Source of the DNA: Plicaturopsis crispa FD-325 SS-3
Lineage: Eukaryota > Basidiomycota > Agaricomycetes > Amylocorticiales > Amylocorticiaceae
Length of the DNA: 64,000 nt
Direction of reading: 5' to 3'
NCBI GenBank assembly: GCA_000827205.1
Contig: KN832554.1
Coordinates: 1,109,263 to 1,173,262, forward strand
Shown: positions 12,297-23,816 of the stretch, one piece after another
How positions within the stretch are numbered: the stretch's first letter is position 1
How the letters are laid out: every line of letters begins with the position of its first letter
The notes under the pieces: model-generated
The model's input: only the letters and a program-made list of their open reading frames with translations
The model's database searches: none
Told to the model about the DNA's origin: nothing
Program-made: the position numbers and the translations under genes

Positions 12297-13191
12297 AGGT
12301 TCAACGGTGGATGTTCGGACTGGATGTGGTCTTCGCTAGTTCAGAATAAGAGAACGAGGCGGGAAGATAGAGGAAGAACGAGAGAAAAGCAGGAACACTG
12401 AGGCTAAGCACAGAATTCAAGACGGTGGCGGGGATGCTTCGATTTCATTTATTCGATCGCTGGCCAGAATTTCAACACAAGTACTCGCCAAATCGCACAC
12501 GTTCAGAGTCGCAGACATTGGGCAACGGGAAACGAGAGGATGTGAATGCGCACGCGGCTTTCTCGCATACAGGTACGGTGGGCATGGGAGGGGCTTGATT
12601 CCGCAAAGTTGGCAGAGTTCAGAGAGACGGTCGCAGGGCCGTGACAGGTTGTAACCATCTACGCGTTCCGTACATCCAGGTCCAGAAAAAAGTCCTATTA
12701 GACAATCTATTCAGCAGAAGCTATACACAGAGCACACATGCACTGTAATGCCAAGTGTAAGCTCTCCAAGTCCACAGCCGGCGCAGGAGCCTGTGCAGGT
12801 TGAAGTCGTTGTCCTGTAAAGTGTTCTTGAAGACGAAAGCAGGCAGAGGACAGAGAGAGTAGATTGAAGCAGTCGGTTCGCATCTTGATAGCACATTTAC
12901 GCCGATGGCCTTGCGCACGACATGGCCGCAAGAAAACAACGAGAAAGAAATGGGAAGCGCGACCAAAGCGCGACCAAGACCAATCATAGGAGCCAAAGTT
13001 CCTGATATGGAAGCTGCTGTGATTCGCGTTTCGGCCGCCTGTCATGATTCCAGCGCCGTCCAGACTCCAGACCTCCTCATCCTCCTCCAACTCTTTCTCT
13101 CACTGCCCAACACTTTCCTTGTACCGTTGACCGACCGTTTCGCTAATTTCTGTGGGCTGCGCCTGAAGATATCCGTTCGCTTTTCTCATCC
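12297..13191. promoter_or_regulatory. Divergent intergenic region between the disordered-protein gene and the SDR gene
   Basis: About 900 bp separate two divergent starts, so this should hold both promoters. Just before the SDR start, CT-rich stretches (CCTCATCCTCCTCCAACTC, CTCTCACTGCCC) resemble the pyrimidine tracts of fungal core promoters. An open frame at 12,707-13,090 (-) has no splice sites or domain and was not called. Confidence 0.35.
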
Positions 13192-14751
13192 ATGGAGGAA
13201 CAAGTTGTATACGAGCCCTCGCCCGTCTTCGACAACCTCGACGTCGATCTCGTTGTCAAAGTCCTCAGCAACACACTGTTCAGCCCCGCTTTCCTCGCCT
13301 TCGTTCCCATTTTTTACATATTCCAGGGCGCGAAATGGACCGATAGCGTCGTGCTGTACAGTGTCGGATACTGCGCGGCTGTATCGGCTTTCTGTACGCG
13401 TTTATTTCATTGTTGACGCGTGATGTGCATGTGCTTACATGCCGGGATGAAGGGGCATTGAAGTGGTACTCGCGGCTGTATAGAAACCAGTCGTCCTTGC
13501 TGTGGGGTCCGGGACCATTCGACTGGGGCGAGCAAATCATCGTCGTAACTGGAGGTGTGTGATCTACTACTCGCATCGCATTATCTCAACTCACGTGTCC
13601 GTAGGTGCGAGCGGCGTGGGCGAGCTATTGGCGAATACACTGGCCGTGCGGAACGTGAGCGTCGTGGTGCTGGACGTGAACCCTATCGTCACGGAAAATT
13701 GTGCGCTCCTCGTTTCGTCTGCATGCAGTGATAACTGAATGCAGCATAGACAATATCACCTACTACAAATGCGACGTGTCTAAATGGGAGGAGGTAGAGG
13801 CTGTTTCGAAAAAGATCATTGAGGAGGTACGTCGGTACATACACCTACTTCTTACTGTACTCAACGAGGTGCGAATATAGATAGGTCATCCAACAGTACT
13901 TGTCAACAACGCGGGCGTTGTTCAAGGCAAACTACTACTTGACCTCTCCCCTGAGGACATCAAACAGTCTGTTCCCCTCCAACGATTCCCCAGCAAGCAC
14001 ACTGACCCAAGGGCACAGAACTTTTGATGTAAACACACTCGCACATTTCTGGACACTGAAGGCGTTTCTGCCTGAGATGATCAAGCGGAAAGTCGGGCAC
14101 GTCGTAAGTTCTTGCTGTAAGCGGGCCTTGGATATACATACATACTTATTTGACGCGTATAGGTTACCATGGCAAGCGTGGTAGGGCTCGTTGGTATCGC
14201 GCAAATGAGCAAGTCGATTCACTCTGAATATTTGACTCCATTTTCTTACTGAAGTTCGCATCTAGCGGATTACAATGCGTCCAAAGCCGCCCTCATATCC
14301 CTGCACGAGTCCCTCCGCTACGAGCTCGACAAACGGTACAACGCCCCGGGTGTCCGCACCACGCTCCTCCTCCCGGGGCACATCCAGACGCCGCTCTTCT
14401 CGCGCGCCTCCCTCGCCAAGGACGCGTTCCACCGGTTCTTCACGCCCAGCCTCCAGCCCGTCGCGCTCGTGAAGGCGGTGATCTCCGCCCTCGACGAACA
14501 GCACTCCAGGGTGATATACTTACCGTTCTACGCGCAGTTCGTGCCGTTCGTGCGGCTGCTTCCGAGTTTCCTGCGCGATTTCTTCCAATGGGTGAGTTCC
14601 TTTCGTATTATTTCAGGGAGGCGAGGTGCTGAAGTGGGAACAGGCGTCTTATTCGGATTATTCGATGGAAAATTTCGTCAAGGTCACTGGTAGAAGACCA
14701 AGCGAGGGTCCCGTTCCTGCAGAGTACCCTGCTGAGGAGAAGGAGGAGTGA
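13192..14751 (+). CDS. Membrane-anchored short-chain dehydrogenase/reductase (retinol-dehydrogenase-like, SDR16C type)
   Basis: An NAD(P)-dependent oxidoreductase, probably on ER or lipid-droplet membrane, acting on a lipid or retinoid-like alcohol. Nine exons: 13192-13393, 13453-13554, 13605-13700, 13750-13826, 13881-13966, 14019-14103, 14163-14208, 14266-14591, 14644-14751, giving 375 residues. A hydrophobic N-terminal segment (about 30-66) is followed by the Rossmann motif TGGASGVG (100-107), NNAG (168-171), the catalytic Ser221 in VTMASVVG, and YNASK with Tyr234 and Lys238, so the active site looks complete. The intron after 14208 uses GCAAGT as its donor, a GC-AG intron. Only this reading joins AQM to TDYNASK in frame. 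The last intron is read as 52 bp ending at GGAACAG; the nearer TTTCAG would leave 25 bp, too short. Confidence 0.92.
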
Positions 14752-15399
14752 ACTTGGACTCGGGACGGTGTCAGTTTCGAAAGCGGTCGATCAGATATCA
14801 TTGATCTGCCTCCGGTTGGTTATCTAGGCCATCAATCAATTTATCTTATCTTATCATTTAGGAGAAAAACAATTGTCGTGAACAAGTCGTGAAGCAGAAA
14901 AGACAAGAACACAGGTTAGCGCTATTGCCCTTGTTACAATTGCACACAGTATTTGTTGCTGCCCGTTGCATAGGACACAATGGCCATGGAACGGGCATCG
15001 CTAGCTCGTGAACCAACGGCGATGTGACTTTGGGCACCTGTGATCGAACAGATGCCTGAGCTATGCTGGCAGCTAGTAGGTCAAGTCGAGGGCAAGAGAT
15101 GGGCTGTCAGCTGGGATATATGTACGGTTACGGAAGAACAAGATTGAGTACGTTGGACGGACAAAGGCGCTAGCAATGGCATGCCACAGCGATCAAAGCT
15201 AGAACGTGACTAGTGGCCATCGACAAAGAAACCAGGCGAATATAAGGGACGGACAATGGCAACATTCTCAATACTATTCCCCCCAACATACCAGAACGTA
15301 GAGCACGCAGGACCGTGGCTTGGATCGCTCTTACAGGACCTCCTCAAATATTCTGGTGCTCTCCGACTCTCCAGACAAACGCTATAAAACGCCCTCTGC
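14752..15399. other. Intergenic region, nothing recognised
   Basis: This stretch lies between the SDR stop and the next plus-strand gene. No gene, RNA or repeat was seen. At 14,806-14,860 there are TTATC/GATAA words (ATCAATTTATCTTATC) that could be a 3'-end or GATA-type site, but they are too common to call. Confidence 0.4.
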
Positions 15400-17454
15400 A
15401 TGTCCGTGTACATTATCATTCGCTGGGCCCTCGATATCACGACTATTCTCTTTGCGACTTTCATGTATTGCTATATTCCTGCGATGGCCCCGACGAGTGC
15501 ACGAAACGAGATGAACGACCGAGACGAGGATGAAAGTGGAATGCAGGGAGGAAGGCAGCCGAAGTTGCCGGACGAAGCATCCGACGCCGAGCTCGTCTAT
15601 TCACCGGCCCCGACTTTGCCCTCTTCGTCCGTTTCTTCGACATCCTCGACCGGACCTGCCTCGGAATCTCACAAATCGCAAACGGTAGACGCGTTGGAGC
15701 AGCTTCACCACCAGGTGCGTTGTCGGTCGTCGTCTCGGGGCCAAAATATACATCGATTGACGCGCATTTCGCGCTTAGCCTCCCGTCGAAGCGGCAGTTA
15801 TCGATGATGCTAGTGACACAGACAGCGCTTCGGATTATCAGTCCGTGCCCGAAGACGACATTTCTTATCAGTTTGCGCTAGAGGATGCCGCTGCGCACAT
15901 GCCCCACGCCTCGCCCACAGATGCAGGCGGCCTCGAGGCAGACAAAGGCAATGGCACAGGCTTCGAGCACAGCGACCTCTCAGACTATTACCATCACCAC
16001 CACCTTGTACCCCAGCACCACAGCAAAACAAATACGCCATCATGTCTGCCACACTCTGATGATATGGTACGTCAGTCGATATGTGCGCCTTCCTTGACCT
16101 GCGTCTGATAGCGCCGTTTGCAATAGGTCGTTCAGCCGCCTACACCTACATCCCCATCGCACCTCGAATCGTACGATCTTCTTGACCCGTATTATTCCTC
16201 CTCTTCGGACCACTCCACCAACGTGAGTCGTAGTGCACTTTTACTGCTTGTATACCCATTCTAATCTGCAATTAGCCGCTCCTCCACGAATTACGGGCCA
16301 ACCGCCACAATCTCATTCTCGACTCAACACATCCAGAAACAGCCCCGCACATCGTCATAACCCCGCCCGAATATGTCTGGGATGAGACTTATACCCATGT
16401 ACAAAATGCAGTTCCATACCAGTGGCCATGCTGGCTAATCGTGCCACCGCCCAATGGTGTCGACTGGAACACGCCCATGCCGCCAGCTACCGACGAGCCT
16501 CGCGAAGATACCGGGCGTCAATACGTTTCTTGTCCTGTTAAACCTCAACAGCTAGCACCGCTGGTCTTCCGGCATTCCACGTTTCTTGACTACGTGCGTC
16601 ATTCGCACAAGGGGTCACTCATACATTATTGAACTAACATTCCTTAATCTTGTAGGTTGAATCGACGGCTACAGAACGTCTGATCTTTATCCACGTCGTG
16701 GCCGCAATCCAGCGGCGGCGCTGCAAAGCCTCTGCTATCGCTGCCAGCAGCAGAGCCGTCTCCTTCCGGGTGCGCTATGACCGCACACCGAGCATATTCT
16801 CGCATATCGAGAAGCCGTTTCAATGGCATGATCCGGCTGAGGTATGCACACACTACAGCTTCACGCTTCTCCGACACCATGCTCACGTCGATACAGCCCC
16901 TCATAGCTGCGAGCCGATACCACCGCGCCACGCTCGTCCTGGACTCCATAATGCCCTTCAGCGTTCCGCACATCATCATCAACGGCGCCCCACCCCAGTC
17001 CCCGTGGGTCTCGTGGGGCAACGTTGTCAGCGATCCGCAGGACTGCCGCTTCGGCGGCCTGCTCACGGTCCCCCACCCCGCCGTCTCGTATATCAACCGC
17101 CTCGACCCGTTCGACCTCGAGGCCGCGTGGGAACCAGACGCGAGCGTGTGGAGCGAGTCCGACTTGGACGCCAGCGACGAGATCTCCCGCCCGGGGTCCC
17201 CGCTGCCCGAGACGCCGCTCGACGCCGAGGGCGGCTATGTCACCGGCTCGCGATTTTTCTGTGGCGACGACGACGACGATGTCTACCCGATGGAGAAACA
17301 TGGCTCCCTTGCCCACGACGGTATATGCTCGGCACCACGGCCGTGCGAGGTTATACCTGAGGAGCCCGAGTATATCGAGGACGACGAGGACGACCTCCCG
17401 CCGTTCGATGATTGGTATAAGGGCATTGCGGAGCGGGCACAGCTGGCTGTGTAA
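15400..17454 (+). CDS. Orphan protein with acidic C terminus (586 aa)
   Basis: Not recognised. Six exons, all phase 0: 15400-15714, 15779-16066, 16127-16222, 16276-16593, 16656-16841, 16897-17454. The N terminus has a hydrophobic stretch (SVYIIIRWALDITTILFAT) that could be a signal anchor. A Ser/Pro/Asp-rich disordered half with a His run (DYYHHHHLVPQHH) follows. A more ordered part then begins near residue 250: HNLILDSTHPET, VPYQWPCWLIVPPP, and a basic helix in the fifth exon (VVAAIQRRRCKASAIAA). The last exon starts with a structured stretch (RATLVLDSIMPFSVPHIIING) and ends in a strongly acidic tail (EDDEDDLPPFDDWYKG). The ordered part occurs once only. It is the last gene before the repeat-rich region. 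Confidence 0.72.
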
Positions 17455-17625
17455 ATAACTACATCCGCCTAATTACGGCTCGCCCTGGAACACCATGATG
17501 GGCGGGCGCAGATGTATCATTTGGGATAGGGCTATAATAGGGATTCGGAGTAGGTTACTCCCGCCTCCGCCATATTGCAATCATGCAACATCACATTGTA
17601 GTAATTTAATAAATCTTAAAGACCT

Positions 17626-18768
17626 TTATTCAAACGGATCTAAATGTACCTCAGGCGGCTCAGTGACAGTGAGTGGACAGGGTGCAGCCGTGGTCGCGTG
17701 AGCCATATGGTGAGTCGATCCCGTGCAAACTTGGACTAAGGCCGCCGCGCAGCGTCGCATTGCCGGCCTGCTCGTCAGGTATCTCGAACTTTCGATGATA
17801 TTGTTTGGTCTAGTGGAAGAGAGAAAACACATAGACAAATCGTACATATGATATGAAAAGGTCAACTTCCGTCTCCAAGCTCGAGGCGCACATACATCCC
17901 TAGTTCTGGCGCTGCGTCTCCCCGGGGCTACCATCGTGGAACCGCCGTGGGACTCGAATAGTCGTAGAGCTCGTACAGCGCAAAGAAGGTAACCGCCCAA
18001 CGCAGGGTTTTGGAGATGCCGGCGATGGGGAGAATGGCAGCGGGGGATACTATAGATATGCATGTGGTTGTACAGCGGAGACGTGGTAGGCGGAATGGTG
18101 GCAGGAACGAACTTCATGTGGGCATACGACGAGATAGTGTGCCTGGTGACCGAAGGAGGGGTGGACAGGGTAGATGCAGTAAACACGGTCGGTTCAACAG
18201 ACGAGATCGACCGATTGCACGTGGCCGACGCAGTCGATGGATCGGGGACAGTGGACTGAGTTCGCGCATCGAGAATTGTCGCACGACGGAGCGACGACAA
18301 GGAGGCCAGACGGGGAATACGAGACGGGGTAAAGCGCATCGTAGTGCTGCAGTCGGACATGGAACTGAAGGTCGACGAATCCGACAGGTGGCTGGTTGCA
18401 AGACCTCCGGGTAGGATTGCTGAAAGATCTTTGAGGACGAACGGCGCATGTTCCAAGACAAGCGCTGGCAGGTCGTCGGAGATCGCTATCACTGGCAAGT
18501 CTTCGATGGCAGCCGGAGGACTTTCGACGGCTGGGTGGTTTTTAACGAGTGGGCGATTTTCGATGAGCGCCGGGGGTCCTTCAACGAGCGCCAGCTCTTC
18601 AGCAGCGCAGGGCCGATCTTCGACAACAGCGGACCCTTCCTGCGTCACGGTCGGTAGGTTGGAGATATTGGTCTGAGATCTCAGAGGGTCTACAATTCCT
18701 GGGACCATCACTGTGAGGAAGGCAAGAAGGGAGCAGGTAGAAAACGAACCATTGCCGCACAATTTCAA
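17626..18768 (-). pseudogene. Gene A1: shortened paralogue of orphan gene A2
   Basis: This reading frame matches gene A2 (25,263-26,881) over its middle and C-terminal half, for example NLPTVTQ, LSDSSTF, SMSDCSTS/T, RIPRLASLSSLRRATILDA and HMHIYSIP. Compared with A2 it lacks about 0.7 kb that encodes the linker and the only membrane span. The first 30 codons align with the A2 5' end, then jump straight to the NLPTVTQ region. The end is also in another frame than A2 after YSIP. The gene is therefore probably a damaged copy, although 380 codons remain open. It is divergent from gene B1, as A2 is from B2. Confidence 0.55.
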
Positions 18769-19088
18769 TCCTATGGTGATTTCAAAGCACCGCTAGCGAA
18801 CATGCAAATTTCCGCGGGCCAAGTGATATGCATACGCATGCACTGCAAGAAATGCCTATCATATAGCTGCGGCCGTGCCAAGTGGATCGAGGACGTCAAA
18901 ATGAGATGCTACTACTGGAGTTACAATATGACGCCTTTGACCTATTTTGTAGGAAAACTAGATCTGAGTAGATCCTGGGCCGGCTGCCTTGTGTTTCAGT
19001 GGTTGCAATTGGAAAAGCCCGTTCATCGTCCCTGATAGTTGATATGAAGTGATGTGCAGGGAATGTTGACAGCAAGTAGGTGGAGGTA

Positions 19089-19500
19089 GGACCACCGACA
19101 ACCACCCAGAATGTATGTTTTCAGTTCGGATGCGAAACGGCGCGCAGCGCCGGAGGTCTCTGCAAATTCGGATGCCAAATGGCCAAATTTTGGTCCAAGG
19201 TTTGTGCAAATTTTCGGATGCAAGACGCGACGCGGTGAAGGTCTGTGCAGATTCGGATGTCAGATTTTGGTCGAGAATCGAGATCAGGCTGTGGCGGGGG
19301 ATTTTTGTATTAAATACCCCTAATATAGACAAATTTACACCATATCAAGCACTATGTATGTGTCATTTTTCGGATGCGAACTTGGCTTTGGCAGGGGTAT
19401 AACCGATTTTCGGATGCGAACGGCGTCTGGGAGGGCAGGTCCCATTCGGGTGTTGACCCCCTCAGAAAAAACATACATTCTGGGTGGTTGTCGGGGGTCC
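19089..19500. mobile_element. MITE-like element with 33-bp terminal inverted repeats
   Basis: The left end reads GGACCACCGACAACCACCCA and continues to ATGTATGTTTT. The right end is its reverse complement with one mismatch over 33 bp. The 412-bp body contains six TTCGGATG words (near 19,124, 19,168, 19,211, 19,253, 19,369 and 19,410), several extended to TTCGGATGCGAA, likely subterminal binding-type repeats. No open frame looks like a transposase, so it would be non-autonomous. No clear target duplication was found. It is absent from the equivalent spacer of the duplicated block. Confidence 0.75.
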
Positions 19501-20128
19501 TGTGGAGGTCCAGAATCGTTCGAGGGGATGACATTTGAAAAAACACTGAGTTAGAAAGTTGGCACACAGCGGCCTTCATACGGAACCTTTTACTTGTAGC
19601 CGAAATTGACGGCGGCAAGCCTCGGACAGTCTGCCTTAGCCGCGTCTGTCTAAACAAATATCTTCAACCTCCAAGCCCGTTTTGACGCCTCGGCCTTTCT
19701 CCATGAAATTCTGAGTTGCTTCAACTCGCAAGTCCCTACTACGCAAGTCCTGACCACGGAGAGTACCCGTTGTCTAGCATGTACTAGACCGGCCGATGTA
19801 GGGTGTTGCGTAGCAGTGCCCTCTTTAAAGTCAATTGCACGGTGCACTTTTTGCATACTGATCACACATCCTCGAATTGTAGGCCGTCGCGGACTGCATC
19901 GCGTGGACATAGAACGCACAAATTCTTTGGCTGCCATCAAGAAATAGAGGACTGTCCTTCAGGGATTCACCGCAAGCGCTGTTCAAATCTCGGAATGCAT
20001 ATCACGGTATGCTTATAATGCGGATTTTGCCAGCGACGTCTCTTGTCTCTTGTCTCTCACAACGACCCAGAACAGAATCCGCCCATCCATAACGAATTGT
20101 ATCAGCCGCGCCGCAAACACATTACGCT

Positions 20129-20812
20129 ATGTTGTACGACGATATAAACGACTGGATGCGGCCGCCAAGTAAGTTCGCTCACTGGTCGTTTTCAAATGCC
20201 AGTGTTGACACTCCGCTTATGAAGCTCCTGAGGAAGACAATGTAATCGGGCCATCCCTCATGAGCCTGTTCATGGAGGCGTATGGGACCACAACGGTTGT
20301 CGTCGTCGTCACATGCGCCGCCCTTGCTGCGAATTTATTTGTTGGCGTCATGTTCAACACTATGGTGACTGCCCGCCCCCTCTTTGACTCATCTCTCGAA
20401 AGACATGTTCGTATTGCTATCTCTCTTTGTGTTTTCACGCGAGGGATCTACGCTGACCCCCTGGCGCGACTGCATAGGACGAGGCTCCCTCCGCAAACAC
20501 GGTTCCGTCGAACCATTCCGGAGCACTTTTTTCGCTTTACCGTGCGATCAAGGTATGTAGCGCGGTTTCTAGCACTGTACCTATCCTTACTCAAATATTC
20601 AGGCTACCTTGGTATGCTGTGCTGATCCGGAGTTTTTCAAGGATCCTCAACTCACGTTTTGAACGCAGATGCCAGTACTCAAAACCCTGCTCTGGATTTC
20701 ATATCCTTTACTATTTGCTACCACTCTCTACTATGTTTTCCATTTTTACAAGATGCTCTTCCTTTCCTTCCTTCCACGTTATACTGTCGTGGTCCCCATT
20801 GAACGCGCGTAG
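20129..20812 (+). CDS. Gene B1: small two-span membrane orphan (149 aa)
   Basis: Not recognised. Five exons: 20129-20168, 20225-20406, 20478-20552, 20603-20611 and 20669-20812, identical in layout to B2 (same 40-bp first exon, same phases). The product has a short polar N terminus (MLYDDINDWMRPP), GPSLMSLFMEAYGTT, a first membrane span (about TTVVVVVTCAALAANLFVGVM, nearly 20 residues), a polar loop, and a second span in the last exon (WISYPLLFATTLYYVFHFYKM) before FLPRYTVVV. The 9-bp fourth exon is inferred from B2, where it is 21 bp, so it is the least certain part. Divergent partner of A1. Confidence 0.65.
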
Positions 20813-21243
20813 CCATTCTATTTTTCCTTTCGATATCGCACATTTCTCTCTCGTTCGTCCTTCATTTTTTGTCATTGCATGTAGATGGTCAAACGATGAA
20901 TTACTGTGATATTGCAGTACCGTCATTACGTGACCTAGACGGCTCAGTGAAACATTACTGAATGTACATACTACTTATAGCTGCAGGGTGCGGCGGTGGT
21001 CTCGCGAGCTCTCGCGAGCCACGTGGTGTTCACCACGGTGACCTTGACTCCTGGCCCGGTACAAGGTTCGATTGCGATGGCCGTCCTGTCCACATATTGA
21101 CCCATATCGACGATATGTACTGTATTGACCTAAAGATGTACAGCGACATATTGCACCCTTGGGCTCTTGACGAATCCGCCTAGTGGTGTTCGGGTCCATC
21201 TTGCGCCTCCACTCTCCACTGGCAGCGTTGACATTGAAATATC

Positions 21244-21532
21244 GACCGGTGAGCTGAACAAAATTGAAATCTGCTTTGACTGCATCGTTTCTGTTCCATG
21301 GAAAACTGTACAAGGCGTTACTCGGGGAGGATGTAGGATACAACCGCTACGGTGGAGCGTGAGGCCTGTGTGGCCGATCGGCTACCGTAACCTAGGCTGC
21401 TATCTGACAAACCGAGGGCAGATGAACTGTACCGTGTAGCCAGAGTGCCGAGAGGGATGCTGACCTCAACTACACGGACGTCGGAACTTGTACTTTTTTG
21501 CGTTTTATTTTTCTCATTGTTGCGTGTCGCTC
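21244..21532 (+). repeat. R core copy 1 (289 bp)
   Basis: First of nine near-identical copies. I set the ends at GACCGGTGAG and CGTGTCGCTC, where copies lose similarity to each other on one side or the other. This copy lacks the left extension (GGCCGTGGCCAAACG ...) that most others have, supporting the left border. It contains GGCGTTACTCGGGGAGGATG, the palindrome GCCGATCGGC, the hairpin CCGTGTAG .. CTACACGG, and TTTTTT shortly after it. Confidence 0.85.
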
Positions 21533-23527
21533 AGGGTCTGACCTTACCGTTTTCATTAGGTGTTGTTTGTTCACAATCATGGATGAATACTGTAGCTCGC
21601 TGTCCCGAACAACATTGTCTACCTTGCGCTCCCGAGTCCCGACAGTAGATCTGAGGCCTCAGCCATCCCCAGCACAAAGGACTCAAATCCGCCAGGGGCA
21701 GCCCGCAGGACTCTACTTACCATCAATGAGCTCTACTTACCATCAATGAGCTCTACTTACCATCAATGAGCTCTACTTACCATCAATGAGCTCTACTTAC
21801 CATCAATGAGCTCTACTTACCATCAATGAGGATGCGTCTACTGCTCACTATGGATCCACGCTTTCGTGGTGCATAAACCGGTGCGTTCGGTGCTACATTA
21901 CCTTGTGTAGTTCTTAAATAGCTAATTGCGACGATTATTCGCAGCCATACAACAAGCACTGAACCGTGCTGCTATACCCACGGGGACGCCGTCAATTGAT
22001 CATCCCCTCAGCGCCACTTGCTTGACCACCTAGAGATTTTCGATGCCAGCTATCGCGACAAATCCTGATCGATTTTTGGAACTAGATGGGCTGCGTGACG
22101 TCTTGAAGACTCGCTCAGACCATGGCACGCCCTTGGGAGCTACTGTTCACATCCTGCGATCTGGAAAAGGCGGTCATCAATATAGTGAGGATGAATTCTA
22201 CTTCACGGCCATTCCGTCGGCCATCCTTCTCCTTTTATCGGATTACCTAGAGTTCTCCAAAGTCTACTCATGCATCGCAGGTCACTATAAGCTCTTCTCC
22301 CCGTCTCTCTAGGCCTCGCTCACATTCCCGGCTAGCCCAACTATCACACCCCGTACTCAGGCAGATAATGCATCTGGCCGAGACTGAATCGACGTCTTAT
22401 GAATGTTCGTCCGCTTCCAGTGAGGAAGATGTATACTTCTCGCGCTCCCCGCCCGGAAACCTTTCGACTTCCCCTCTCCCCTCCTCGGCATCACGGTCCT
22501 ACCTAGACCTCACGAAATAGACGACGACCATGAGCGTTTCGTTCAAGCCCGCGACCAAGCGTCTCATTGCACCGCTTTCCCCCATCGAGGTCCGCCCACG
22601 ACCGACGCTCAATCACTTAGAAATAGCCCTTCCAGCAAACGCGGAGCGGCGCGGCTCTCTGTCCCGAGTCCCTTTTTTCAGCTTCACGCGGACCTCAGAG
22701 GGTTCTTCGTTGACAACAGACGTATCCCTCCTCGCTGCTCTGCTCCCCCCGGCGGAGCGACACATGGTCATGTGTGGCGGCGAGTTAGACCGTTGACGAC
22801 CGCTCGGGACCATTCTAAAGTCCCGACTTCTCGGACGAGGAGGATGAGGACGAAGTCTCGCAAGAAAGCACTCGCATATTCCTGGTTTGACCTGCGCAGG
22901 ATCGGCCTAGGCAAGTCTCTGTCATGCCCTATGTCGATAGGTTCTCTGATATGACTTTCCGGGTGGAGTCGAACACTGCCTAGTGAACTGTTTCTCGCGT
23001 GTTCTAGACGGGAGCGGATGTACATCTCAACGTACGGTGTCGCTTCTGTTTAACGCGTCGGCTTCGTGGGCATGTTCCAAGCAGTGCGACGCCCCGGCTC
23101 AAGAGTCAAAACCACGATCCTTGTAAGCTTTGAAATTTAAATCCTTGACAATTCCTGTTACGAGTCTCACTACATACCCCGTCGCTCTCTCCTGTTAGGC
23201 TTGAAATGTCTACGCTCCACGACCTTGCCGCGACAAGTACTTGTTTGACCAAATTCTGCGAGTGCCACAATTTCTTATTTTCAGGGATTAGACGATGCAG
23301 CACGTGACTCACGCGCGACGCGCTAACTTCGAACTTCAAACTTCAAGACTGTTCAAAAATCGAAACCTCTACGGTACATGCAGGCTATCTCCGCGACGAT
23401 GAAGAACGATTGTTTCCCGGTCGTTTTCTGCACAACGACGCGTATGGAACGGCGAGGGGCTCTTCGATTGGCCGTGGCCAAACGCGGTTTAAAACGCGTC
23501 CACGCGCCCCCACGGCGTTGAAAACTT
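21533..23527 (+). repeat. R-family internal segment between cores 1 and 2
   Basis: Degenerate sequence shared with the internal segments at 32-34, 39-41 and 55-60 kb. Recognisable blocks in order: the ATGCGTCTACTGCTCACTATGGATCC landmark region near 21,831; a coding-like block 22,043-22,312 (FLELDGLRDVLKTRSDHGTP) that recurs at 59.3-59.6 kb (-); a block at 22,530-22,960 that recurs at 40.1-40.6, 56.6-57.0 and 58.2-58.6 kb (-), with FSDEEDEDE and SLTTDVSLLAAL; and a spacer at 23,040-23,340. No reverse transcriptase, transposase or capsid-like sequence was seen. The whole is degenerate in every copy I could compare, and the class of the element is open. Confidence 0.65.
21711..21830 (+). repeat. 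Perfect 20-bp minisatellite, six units
   Basis: CTCTACTTACCATCAATGAG is repeated six times without a change. Other R-family copies have a single related site here (for example ACTTACCAGCAATGAGG near 32,251). The expansion is therefore private to this copy and young. The unit is not a multiple of three. Confidence 0.95.
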
Positions 23528-23816
23528 GACCGGTGAGTTGAACAAAATCAAAATATGTTTTGACCGCATCGATTTATTTCTATGGAAAACTGTACAAGGC
23601 GTTACTCGGGGAGGATGTAGGATACAACCGCTGCGGTGGAGCGTGAGGCCTGTGTGGCCGATCGGCTGCCGTAACCTAGGCTGCTATCTGACAAACCGAG
23701 GGCAGATGAACCGTACCGTGTAGTCAGAGTGCCGAGAGGGATGCTGACCTCCACTACACGGGCGTCGGAACTTGTACTTTTTGGCTTTTATTTTCCCTCT
23801 TCGTTGCGTGTCGCTC
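23528..23816 (+). repeat. R core copy 2 (289 bp)
   Basis: Same length and orientation as copy 1. Differences include GCTGCGG for GCTACGG and CGGCTGCCG for CGGCTACCG. It keeps the hairpin stem and a T5 run. Right of CGTGTCGCTC the sequence departs from the usual R internal segment, which supports the right border. Confidence 0.85.

Larger units (their letters stand above)
17745..20930. repeat. Segmental duplication, copy 1 (genes A1 + B1)
   Basis: Both genes and their shared spacer match the block at about 24,985-28,530 in the same orientation. Landmarks seen in both: GCGCAGCGTCGCATT / TCGCAGCGTCGCATT (17,754 and 24,990), GAGTTAGAAAGTTGGCAC in the spacer (19,549 and 27,211), and GCGCTGTTCAAATCTCGG just upstream of gene B (19,977 and 27,607). 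Copy 1 carries a 412-bp inverted-repeat element (19,089-19,500) in the spacer that copy 2 lacks. Confidence 0.8.

Noticed and set aside
12707-13090. 127-codon minus-strand open frame in the divergent promoter region
   Set aside because: No domain, no splice sites and Cys/Leu-rich random-like composition. It overlaps the expected SDR promoter.
21244-21442. R core read as a conserved small protein (VTRGGCRIQPLRW...)
   Set aside because: No ATG conserved among copies, no splice context, and changes between copies are often amino-acid changing. The hairpin and T-run explain conservation better.
21711-21830. Possible CRISPR-like array
   Set aside because: The 20-bp units are directly adjacent without spacers, in a fungal repeat. 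It is a simple minisatellite.
21244-23816. Calling the core-internal-core units LTR retrotransposons
   Set aside because: No polymerase, integrase, capsid-like sequence or primer-binding site was recognised, and a triplet of cores fits a tandem array too. The class is left open.
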